DNA of 8,581 nucleotides, taken from contig CAYJLB010000075.1 in NCBI GenBank assembly GCA_964370845.1, positions 1 to 8,581 on the forward strand. The letters are read 5' to 3'. The DNA is from CAYJLB01 sp964370845. Lineage in GTDB: Bacteria; Bacillota; Clostridia; Oscillospirales; Ruminococcaceae. Shown one piece after another: positions 1 to 5,247 of the stretch. Under the pieces are notes generated by a model, which made no database searches, had not been told where the DNA came from, and saw nothing but the letters and a program-made list of their open reading frames with translations. Each line of letters begins with the position of its first letter. Position 1 is the first letter of the stretch. Both the position numbers and the translations under genes were made by a program.

Positions 1-70
1 GAAGAATTTCTCATTTTTGGTTAAAATAGAATAAGAACAAAATTTAACATAAAAAAAGGACGGAACAATA

Positions 71-541
71 ATGCTAGACAAATTTTTTGATTTCATATTT
101 GATTTACCTGTAATAAAAATATTCAAACCTCTTTGGGTGAAGAAAAAAGACATTGTTCTTTATATTTTCTTCGGAGGACTCACAACTTTAATCGCAATGG
201 TTTCTTTTGCTATTCCACTTTACGGGTTTAATGCAAATGAATTTATTGCAAACTTTATATCTTGGGTGCTTGCAGTATTATTTGCATTTATAACAAACAG
301 GATTTGGGTTTTTACTGAACACGAAAAGGGAATAAAAGCTTTTTTTCTACAACTTTTTTCCTTTTGTGGAGGAAGATTGTTTTCTTTCGGTCTTGAAATG
401 CTATTCATTTTCATATTTATAACTAATTTGCAATATAATGAAATGTTAGTAAAAATATTTGCAAGCATCTTTGTTTTAGTGGCAAATTATTTCATAAGCA
501 AACTAATCGTTTTTAAATCAAGAATTGAAGATAAAAAGTAA
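71..541 (+). CDS. GtrA-family small membrane protein
   Basis: A 156-residue integral membrane protein of the GtrA/DPMS family (PF04138). Members are thought to help move or flip polyprenyl-linked sugars for cell-surface glycosylation, but most, including this one, have no proven substrate. Four hydrophobic segments are visible at about residues 28-51, 57-77, 90-118 and 126-147. Family hallmarks are the GG-x-x-T motif in helix 1 (residues 35-39), N-R-x-W-V-F closing helix 2 (76-81) and N-Y-x-x-S-K near the C-terminus (139-144). Length is normal. The ATG is preceded by AAAGGA at 55-60 with a 10-base spacer. The stop lies 11 bases before the CDF gene, whose ribosome site begins at the last stop base, so the two are probably co-transcribed. 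A TAAAAT box at 22-27 could be a -10, but its -35 would lie outside the window. No glycosyltransferase neighbour is visible. Confidence 0.9.
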   Translation: MLDKFFDFIFDLPVIKIFKPLWVKKKDIVLYIFFGGLTTLIAMVSFAIPLYGFNANEFIANFISWVLAVLFAFITNRIWVFTEHEKGIKAFFLQLFSFCGGRLFSFGLEMLFIFIFITNLQYNEMLVKIFASIFVLVANYFISKLIVFKSRIEDKK

Positions 542-552
542 GGGAGGATATT

Positions 553-1713
553 GTGACAACATTACTTATATCACTTTTTATAAAAGATAATAAAAATGTT
601 TCCTCACCAAAAGTACGGGGGAAATATGGCAAGTTAAGCGGAGTTGTAGGAATTGTTGCAAATATAATTTTATTCCTAGCAAAGCTCACGGTAGGGCTTC
701 TCACCACATCTGTTTCAATCATTGCAGATGCATTAAACAACCTTTCCGACAGTGCTTCATCAATTATAACATTAATAGGTTTTAAATTTGCGGAAAAACC
801 CGCTGACAGCGAACATCCTTTCGGACACGGGAGATATGAGTACATCGCTGCGTTTATAATTTCTGTTTTCATTTTTTTAATGGGATTTGAAATAGGAATG
901 ACCTCTTTAGACAAAATATTAAACCCACAAGAAATTACTTTTGGGATAGTTCCAGTCATCGTTTTAGTTGCCTCGATATTAGTAAAGCTTTGGCTTTTCT
1001 TATTCAATAGAAAAATTGGAAAAATAATTAATTCCCCAGCAATGAAAGCTACCGCAGCTGATAGTTTAAGCGATTGTTTTTCAACTTTTGCTGTTATTAT
1101 AGGAATTGTAATTTACAGCCTTACAAGCATAAATATTGACGGATATATTGGTCTTTTAGTTGCAATTTTAATATTTATTTCAGGGATAAACACAATAAAA
1201 GAAACCATAACAAAACTTCTAGGCGAAGCCCCTGATGAGGAGTTAATAAATAATATTACAAAAGACGTTCTTTCTTACTATCAAATAATTGGAATGCACG
1301 ATTTGATAGTTCATAATTATGGTTTTGGTTCTTGTATAATTTCTTTGCATGTTGAAGTTCCAGCCACAAGTGATTTTATTTTAATTCACGATTTAATTGA
1401 CACAATTGAGGAAGATTTAAACGAGAAATATAATTGCATTAGTGTAATTCATATGGACCCTGTTGCAAATGAAGATGAAAACGTGCTTGCTTGTAAAGAA
1501 AAAGTTTTTGGTATAATAAAATCTATCCATAAAGATTTAACTATACACGATTTTAGAATGGTAGTTGGCGAACTTCGTACAAATATAATTTTCGACCTAG
1601 TAGTTCCATATGATTTTATGTTAAAAGATTTAGAAGTAAAGGCTATTGTAACAGAGAAAATTAAGGATTTGGATAAAAAATACTACCCTAAAATTAAAAT
1701 TGATAAGGGGTAA
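553..1713 (+). CDS. Cation diffusion facilitator exporter, manganese-type site, doubled cytosolic domain
   Basis: A 386-residue inner-membrane metal/proton antiporter of the CDF family (PF01545 plus the cytosolic dimerisation domain PF16916). It starts at GTG, set by AGGGAGG at 541-547 five bases upstream; no better ATG exists. The transmembrane core spans about residues 28-210. Aligned by eye with E. coli YiiP, the transport site is N62/D66 in helix 2 and D170/D174 in helix 5, an N-D-D-D set rather than the zinc-type D-D-H-D. This is the arrangement described for manganese exporters such as MntE. The interhelical site D85, H88, H92 is kept. The first cytosolic domain (about 225-303) keeps YiiP-like metal residues H249, H266, H279, H300 and D302. 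A second, similar unit follows at about 313-384, making the protein longer than the usual 290-310 residues. Manganese export is inference; family membership is secure. Confidence 0.93.
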   Translation: MTTLLISLFIKDNKNVSSPKVRGKYGKLSGVVGIVANIILFLAKLTVGLLTTSVSIIADALNNLSDSASSIITLIGFKFAEKPADSEHPFGHGRYEYIAAFIISVFIFLMGFEIGMTSLDKILNPQEITFGIVPVIVLVASILVKLWLFLFNRKIGKIINSPAMKATAADSLSDCFSTFAVIIGIVIYSLTSINIDGYIGLLVAILIFISGINTIKETITKLLGEAPDEELINNITKDVLSYYQIIGMHDLIVHNYGFGSCIISLHVEVPATSDFILIHDLIDTIEEDLNEKYNCISVIHMDPVANEDENVLACKEKVFGIIKSIHKDLTIHDFRMVVGELRTNIIFDLVVPYDFMLKDLEVKAIVTEKIKDLDKKYYPKIKIDKG

Positions 1714-1946
1714 TGGTTTTTAATAATCTGGTTAGAAAATGTTTTAAAAAGTATGAACGCTATCAATTAATTCATAAAATCGACCGCATTACAATAAATT
1801 ATACAATTTTTTGTAATGCTACTTTAAACGTCGCAAAAAATATCTTTACTATGACTTTTATTGCTATACTTACTTCGTTAATATTTGCTTATTTTGTGAT
1901 TTTTGCGACATTTTTATTTTGTTCGCTTGCTATTTTCAACAGCTAG
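1713..1946 (+). CDS. Doubtful small membrane protein, 77 residues
   Basis: I do not recognise this ORF. Its ATG shares one base with the CDF stop (TAATG), a layout often seen in translationally coupled genes. The predicted protein has a basic N-terminal half (about residues 1-40) and one hydrophobic segment at about 43-74, so it would be a single-pass membrane protein. Against it: the only purine-rich stretch, AAGGGG at 1705-1710, lies just two bases before the ATG, too close for a normal ribosome site; no family motif is visible; and AT-rich DNA throws up hydrophobic ORFs by chance. A hairpin element follows the stop directly. It could be a real accessory gene, a decayed remnant or noise. 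Confidence 0.35.
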   Translation: MVFNNLVRKCFKKYERYQLIHKIDRITINYTIFCNATLNVAKNIFTMTFIAILTSLIFAYFVIFATFLFCSLAIFNS

Positions 1947-1961
1947 TTTTTTATTCAAGAA

Positions 1962-2017
1962 TTTCGACCATTGCGATGGTCGAGGAGGGCTCTGCCCTTC
2001 CAACCCGCAATTTTTTT
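1962..2017 (+). repeat. Two-hairpin GC-richer intergenic element, possible dispersed repeat or imperfect terminator
   Basis: A GC-richer island in AT-rich surroundings. The first hairpin pairs TCGACCAT (1964-1971) with ATGGTCGA (1976-1983). The second pairs AGGGC (1986-1990) with GCCCT (1994-1998) around a TCT loop. A larger fold pairs TTGCG (1971-1975) with CGCAA (2006-2010), encloses the second hairpin and is followed directly by seven T (2011-2017), so it could end transcription of the upstream operon. The first hairpin and the large fold share bases 1971-1975 and exclude each other. The GGGCTCTGCCC core resembles intergenic repeats I associate with clostridial genomes, which is recollection and not a database result. 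Confidence 0.55.
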
Positions 2018-2064
2018 AGAGGAAAAAATTGAGTAAAACCTTCATCTTTTTTCTCCTATAAGTT

Positions 2065-2073
2065 TGATATAAT
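2065..2073 (+). promoter_or_regulatory. Orphan extended -10 promoter candidate
   Basis: TGATATAAT is a perfect extended -10 (TG at 2065-2066, TATAAT at 2068-2073). No good -35 lies 17 bases upstream (TCTTTT at 2045-2050). A start near 2080 would run almost at once into the terminator at 2086-2123, giving an RNA of only about 40 bases. It may be chance in AT-rich DNA. Confidence 0.25.
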
Positions 2074-2085
2074 TTTATAACCTAA

Positions 2086-2123
2086 GCAGAAACTATGAAT
2101 ATCGTAGTTTCTGCGTTTTTTTT
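2086..2123 (+). terminator. Strong intrinsic terminator
   Basis: A perfect 10-base-pair stem, GCAGAAACTA (2086-2095) with TAGTTTCTGC (2105-2114), can be extended inwards by a T-G and a G-C pair to leave a five-base loop. One G then eight T (2116-2123) follow. The T tract is only on the + strand side, so it ends rightward transcription coming from the GtrA-CDF region and insulates the promoter 27 bases downstream. Confidence 0.9.
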
Positions 2124-2150
2124 CTAGCAAATTAACCCCACGCCCACAAA

Positions 2151-2179
2151 TTGACAATTAAGACTTTTAAGAGTATAAT
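2151..2179 (+). promoter_or_regulatory. Consensus sigma-A promoter for the isomerase gene
   Basis: TTGACA (2151-2156) and TATAAT (2174-2179) both match the housekeeping consensus in full, with the optimal 17-base spacer. Transcription should start near 2186, giving a leader of about 35 bases before the ATG at 2221. No operator-like palindrome overlaps it, so expression may be strong and constitutive. Confidence 0.88.
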
Positions 2180-2220
2180 TAAAATAGTTTTTATTATTTT
2201 TGAAAGGAATGGACATTATT

Positions 2221-3018
2221 ATGATTAAACCCGGTGTTTCAACAGCGTGTCTTTACCCTTTATACACTGAAAAAGCCTTAGAAAAAGTAGGCGAAATGGG
2301 TGTGAAACATAGCGAAGTCTTTTTCAATTCCCATTGTGAAATTAAAAAAGACTTTATTTTAGATTTAAAGAAAACTGCGGATAATTTTGGAATAACTATC
2401 CCTTCAATCCACCCTTTTTCCTCTTGGTGTGAACCTGTTATGTTTTTTTCTCCATATGAAAGACGTTTTGACGATGTTATGGAGTACTATAAGCATTATT
2501 TTGAAGCAGCTAATGTTTTAGGAGCAAAAATTTTAGTCTTTCACGGTGACTCACTCCACCATATTACCGAAAATGCACTTTATTTTGAAAGGTTTAAAAA
2601 ACTTTATGACCTTGGAAAAACTTTTGGAATAACTGTTGCTCAAGAAAATGTTTCAAGATGTAAAAGTGGAGAGCTACCTTTTTTACTTGAAATGAAAAAA
2701 GAGCTTAAAGATGACTTAAAATTTGTCTTTGACACAAAACAAGCAGTAAGAAAAAATTATAATCCTTACGGTTTTTACGAGGGAATAAAAGATAGCATCA
2801 TTCACATTCATATCAGCGATTATGGAGATATGGGAGATTGCTTGTTTTTAGGTGACGGCGTACTAGATTACACTAAATTTATTAAGACATTAACAGAAAA
2901 TAATTACTCAGGAAGCATAATGCTAGAATTATACCGAGATAGATTTGAGGATTATGAAAACAAATTAATCAAAAATATAGACTATCTAAATAAAATCACT
3001 CTAGACTATGCAAAATAG
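2221..3018 (+). CDS. Sugar phosphate isomerase/epimerase, xylose isomerase-like TIM barrel
   Basis: A 265-residue soluble protein of the AP-endonuclease-2/xylose isomerase-like TIM barrel family (PF01261), whose members use a divalent metal to isomerise or epimerise sugars, inositols or hydroxy acids. Candidate metal or catalytic residues at barrel strand ends are H64 (SIHPF), H108 (VFHGD), E142 (QENV), D171 (FDTKQ), H197 (IHIHISD) and E236 (MLELY), followed by the usual C-terminal helix. G-D-G at 211-213 is also typical. The start at 2221 is chosen because AAAGGA (2203-2208) lies 12 bases upstream; the in-frame ATG at 2209 touches that site and a TTG at 2200 precedes it. The gene has its own consensus promoter and no sugar-pathway neighbours, so the substrate cannot be named. 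Downstream termination is weak. Confidence 0.88.
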   Translation: MIKPGVSTACLYPLYTEKALEKVGEMGVKHSEVFFNSHCEIKKDFILDLKKTADNFGITIPSIHPFSSWCEPVMFFSPYERRFDDVMEYYKHYFEAANVLGAKILVFHGDSLHHITENALYFERFKKLYDLGKTFGITVAQENVSRCKSGELPFLLEMKKELKDDLKFVFDTKQAVRKNYNPYGFYEGIKDSIIHIHISDYGDMGDCLFLGDGVLDYTKFIKTLTENNYSGSIMLELYRDRFEDYENKLIKNIDYLNKITLDYAK

Positions 3019-3025
3019 CTAAACT

Positions 3026-3046
3026 TTTCGACAAATCAAGGTCGAA
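3026..3046 (+). repeat. Small TTTCGAC...GGTCGA hairpin after the isomerase gene
   Basis: TTCGAC (3027-3032) pairs with GTCGAA (3041-3046) around eight bases, starting eight bases after the stop. There is no T tract, so it is a poor terminator. The arms TTTCGAC and GGTCGA also occur at 1962-1968 and 1978-1983 with similar spacing, so it may be a reduced copy of that element. The rest of the gap up to 3124 is AT-rich, with nothing else I can support. Confidence 0.3.
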
Positions 3047-3124
3047 TTAAAAAAACCTTTGTATTAAACTATATTTTCATTCAACTTTTTGAAATTTACA
3101 GTAGTTTTTTGCGATGAAAAACAG

Positions 3125-3153
3125 GTTACATTTCCACTTTTTTAATTTATAAT
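3125..3153 (+). promoter_or_regulatory. Probable sigma-A promoter for the DUF6514-like gene and nrdR
   Basis: GTTACA (3125-3130, four of six matches) and a perfect TATAAT (3148-3153) are separated by 17 bases. The start would be near 3160, about 38 bases before the ATG at 3198. No NrdR-box-like palindrome is evident next to it. Confidence 0.6.
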
Positions 3154-3197
3154 TGTTAAAGAAGGCTTTTCAAATTTTTTGTAAAGGAAGTGTTACT

Positions 3198-3527
3198 ATG
3201 CATCTATCTACAACAATTCAAAGGGAAGAAATAGTTTTATTAACAGGTTATAACAACGAGGTTTATCTGCATGAAAAGTATCGTGCAAAAAAGAGATTGA
3301 TTTACCGAATGTACAAGGACAAATCGAGTTTATATGGAATTGAGGTAGTTTCTACCCTTTTTGACAGTATGGAAATTGCAAAAACAGGTGGACTTACAGA
3401 AAATTATGATGACTGTAAACAATTATTTGATATAATTGTGAAAAATGTTGTTATTCCCGTGCTTTTGCGTGGGATTGCCGAAGAATTTTTGCAAAGTATT
3501 AAAGACAAAAAGGCTGAACTTGTTTAA
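3198..3527 (+). CDS. Small DUF6514-like protein of unknown function
   Basis: A 109-residue, probably cytoplasmic protein with no signal peptide or membrane segment. The pattern Y-G-I-E-V at about residues 46-50, a central GLTEN (64-68), then a hydrophobic stretch with V-I-P-V-L-L and a final E-E-F-L (95-98) resembles the clostridial DUF6514 family, whose proteins are about this size and end in a similar hydrophobic/acidic motif. The assignment is by eye. The ATG at 3198 is chosen over an upstream TTG at 3153 because AAAGGAAG (3183-3190) sits at the right distance and the TTG lies in the promoter -10 box. The stop is 35 bases before nrdR, with no terminator between them, so the two are probably one transcript. 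Function unknown. Confidence 0.75.
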   Translation: MHLSTTIQREEIVLLTGYNNEVYLHEKYRAKKRLIYRMYKDKSSLYGIEVVSTLFDSMEIAKTGGLTENYDDCKQLFDIIVKNVVIPVLLRGIAEEFLQSIKDKKAELV

Positions 3528-3562
3528 GAAACTCCTTCTTTTCTTGAAAGGAATGAAGAAAT

Positions 3563-4009
3563 ATGAAATGCCCATTTTGCGGAACAGATGATACAAAAGT
3601 TATTGATTCAAGACATAGTGAGGAAAAAAAACGTAGACGACGTGAGTGTACAAATTGTAAAAAACGCTTTACAACATATGAAACTATCGACCGTCCTATG
3701 CTTATGGTTTTGAAAAAAGACGGAAGTTTTGAGCAATTTAACAGGCAAAAAGTTATTGCTGGAATTTTAGTTGCTGTAAAGAAACGTCCTATCACACCCG
3801 ACCAAATTAACGAGCTTGTTGACGGAATTGAAAACTATTATGCGACTCAGCTTAAAAGTGAAGTTACCACTCCCGAAATTGGAAATATGGTTTTAATGGG
3901 ACTTAAAAAACTTGATTTAGTAGCTTATGTTCGTTTTGCTTCAGTTTACAAGCATTTTAGCGATGTTGAAAGTTTTATTAAGATTATTTCTGAACTTGAT
4001 AATAACTAA
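3563..4009 (+). CDS. nrdR: Transcriptional repressor NrdR
   Basis: A 148-residue repressor of ribonucleotide reductase genes. The N-terminal zinc ribbon has C3, C6, C29 and C32, followed by the signature RFTTYE (35-40). An ATP-cone domain (about 46-136) senses ATP/dATP and contains the typical FNRQK, KKRPIT and LDLVAYVRFASVY stretches. Compared with E. coli NrdR (cysteines at 3, 6, 31, 34), the loop before the RRRRxC basic motif is two residues shorter. The ATG follows GAAAGGA (3546-3552) with a 10-base spacer. It is probably co-transcribed with the small DUF6514-like gene upstream, and ends inside a palindromic terminator. No nrd structural gene is in the window, so it acts in trans. Confidence 0.97.
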   Translation: MKCPFCGTDDTKVIDSRHSEEKKRRRRECTNCKKRFTTYETIDRPMLMVLKKDGSFEQFNRQKVIAGILVAVKKRPITPDQINELVDGIENYYATQLKSEVTTPEIGNMVLMGLKKLDLVAYVRFASVYKHFSDVESFIKIISELDNN

Positions 4010-4044
4010 AGAGTGTAAATACTCTTTGTTTTTACACTCTTTAG
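4006..4044. terminator. Palindromic terminator shared by convergent nrdR and DUF4363 genes
   Basis: A perfect 14-base-pair inverted repeat (4006-4019 and 4031-4044) carries both stop codons: the nrdR TAA at 4007-4009 in the left arm and the DUF4363 TAA (read on - at 4041-4043) in the right arm. A shorter alternative pairs AAAGAGT (4008-4014) with ACTCTTT (4021-4027), followed by G and five T (4029-4033), a normal intrinsic terminator for the + strand. On the - strand no comparable T tract follows the stem, so termination there is less certain. Confidence 0.85.
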
Positions 4045-4418
4045 AATATACTGTTTAAAGTCGGGAAAAACTCACTATAAATTAATTCTACCCTAAACTT
4101 TATACTTGCACACTCTGAAGCGAACTCATCATTTTCATATCGAAGTAAGGGGCGTAATCTTGCCACCGAAGCGGAAATATCGGATAACATTGTTGCATTT
4201 ATTGTAATATCCATATCCCTTTTGTAATTATTCCAAATGTTTTCGATTTCTTCAACTTTTGTATAAAGCTCACTTGTATCTCCACTTTCCCAAAGAATAA
4301 CAGCTTCATCTAAGGAATTAGAAAGCTTTTTTGTGTAGTTACTAAGTCCAATTAAAACTATTATTCCAATTATAATTAGTGTGAGAACAATTCCGCAAGC
4401 AGTATAAAATCTTCTCAT
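4041..4418 (-). CDS. DUF4363 family membrane-anchored protein
   Basis: A 125-residue protein matching, by eye, the clostridial DUF4363 family (PF14276). A single N-terminal membrane helix (about residues 7-26) follows a basic start, so the remaining roughly 95 residues probably face outward. That part is predicted helical, with a conserved-looking W-x-S/N pattern: LWESGD (42-47) and IWNNYKRDMD (61-70). The ATG overlaps the DUF421 stop as ATGA, and AAGGA (complement of 4426-4430) lies seven bases upstream, so translation is coupled. The pairing with DUF421 is common in Clostridia and suggests a joint membrane complex. The biochemical role is unknown. The stop lies in the palindrome shared with nrdR. 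Confidence 0.82.
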   Translation of the reverse strand: MRRFYTACGIVLTLIIIGIIVLIGLSNYTKKLSNSLDEAVILWESGDTSELYTKVEEIENIWNNYKRDMDITINATMLSDISASVARLRPLLRYENDEFASECASIKFRVELIYSEFFPTLNSIF

Positions 4419-5107
4419 CTATTCGTCCTTTCCTTTTTATTTTCTTTTTTAATTAGTGTGTACTCACCTTGTTCATTTAAAGAAAATACAAACACATTTT
4501 TTATATGAACCTTATTTTCCTTTAAGGTTTTATAAAGCCAATTTTCATTAAAACCTACTTTATATAAGGATTCTTCCACTAAAACTCCGTCATCAATAAT
4601 AAGTTGAGGCGGATTTTTTGTTGTCTTTTTTATCCCTAAATCACCTAGAGTAGTGTTTTCAAATTCAGCTTTTTTCATAACACTTATGCTTCCTGTTGTT
4701 TCCATGATTGCATATTGAACCTCGGAAATGTCAAAAACTCCTTGCTCTCTTACCGACTCCACTAAATCGTCTACTGTAAGGCGTAAATCTTTCATTATTT
4801 TTTGATCAACTTCCCCGTTGTAAATCACAATTTTTGGCGAGCCAGACACCCACCGCCTAATTCTTTTTGACTTCATACAAACTGCCGACATAATTACATC
4901 TATGCTAATTAAAGTAAAAATAGGATAAATCCCCATAAGCATTGGCATCGAAGTGTCCTCAAGTGGAATTGACGCAATGTTTGAAATGAGTATTGTTGTT
5001 ACTAATTCTGATGGTTGCAATTCCCCTAACTGCCTTTTCCCCATTAATCTTATTGAAATAATGATAATTATATATAAAATGACTGCCCGTGCTAAAATAA
5101 CAAACAT
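4415..5107 (-). CDS. DUF421 (YetF/YcaP-like) membrane protein
   Basis: A 230-residue protein of the DUF421/YetF family (PF04239 region), normal in length. Three hydrophobic helices occupy about residues 3-21, 35-52 and 57-78. The family loop R-L-M-G-K-R-Q-L-G-E-L (20-30) and S-E-L-V (33-36) follow helix 1. The C-terminal cytosolic domain has IYNG (95-98), a DDL motif (113-115), REQGV (119-123) and I-M-E-T-T-G-S-I-S-V (134-143). The tail is strongly basic. The ribosome site TTGGAGA (complement of 5114-5120) is well placed. DUF421 proteins have been reported in Bacillus spore inner membranes and in the heat-resistance-linked SpoVA-2mob operon. Here the gene diverges from a germinant receptor operon, which fits a spore role, but that role is inference. 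Confidence 0.92.
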   Translation of the reverse strand: MFVILARAVILYIIIIISIRLMGKRQLGELQPSELVTTILISNIASIPLEDTSMPMLMGIYPIFTLISIDVIMSAVCMKSKRIRRWVSGSPKIVIYNGEVDQKIMKDLRLTVDDLVESVREQGVFDISEVQYAIMETTGSISVMKKAEFENTTLGDLGIKKTTKNPPQLIIDDGVLVEESLYKVGFNENWLYKTLKENKVHIKNVFVFSLNEQGEYTLIKKENKKERTNR

Positions 5108-5174
5108 AATTTTTCTCCAATTTTAATTTTTTAATTTTATTTCTATTATTTTAAACCTTTTTTCTTAGAAAATT

Positions 5175-5205
5175 CAGTATAAAAATTTTGCTTTTGCAAA
5201 TACTG
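5175..5205. promoter_or_regulatory. Symmetric divergent promoter candidate, possibly sigma-G type
   Basis: CAGTAT (5175-5180) and ATACTG (5200-5205) form an inverted repeat in the 140-base gap between the DUF421 and gerA starts. Read on +, GTATA (5177-5181), 17 bases, then AATACTG (5199-5205) resembles a forespore sigma-G promoter (GHATR, about 18 bases, CATNHTA). Read on -, GTATT, 17 bases, then TATACTG uses the same bases in reverse. Each -10 matches the B. subtilis sigma-G site imperfectly, lacking the first C and last A. Starts would give leaders of about 36 bases (gerA) and 60 bases (DUF421). No good sigma-A promoter is seen for either gene. Confidence 0.4.
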
Positions 5206-5247
5206 TATTAACAAAATTAAAATACAACTTTTAAAAAGGAGATTTTT

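Noticed and set aside
513..1007. Long - strand ORF of 164 codons
   Set aside because: It lies antisense to the CDF gene, whose frame has clear family motifs, and has no ribosome site or recognisable product.
2009..2030. AATTTTTT/AAAAAATT inverted repeat
   Set aside because: It is made only of A-T pairs and overlaps the T tract of the preceding hairpin; no separate function is supported.
2200..2223. Earlier starts for the isomerase (TTG at 2200, ATG at 2209)
   Set aside because: Both overlap or touch the AAAGGA ribosome site at 2203-2208; the ATG at 2221 is spaced correctly and gives a normal barrel N-terminus.
3103..3122. GTTTTT...AAAAAC hairpin before the 3125 promoter
   Set aside because: The stem is short and A-T rich with no T tract after it, so it is not credible as a terminator or operator.
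3153..3197. N-terminal extension of the DUF6514-like protein from a TTG
   Set aside because: The TTG begins at the last base of the promoter -10 box and upstream of the expected transcription start; the ATG at 3198 has a good ribosome site.
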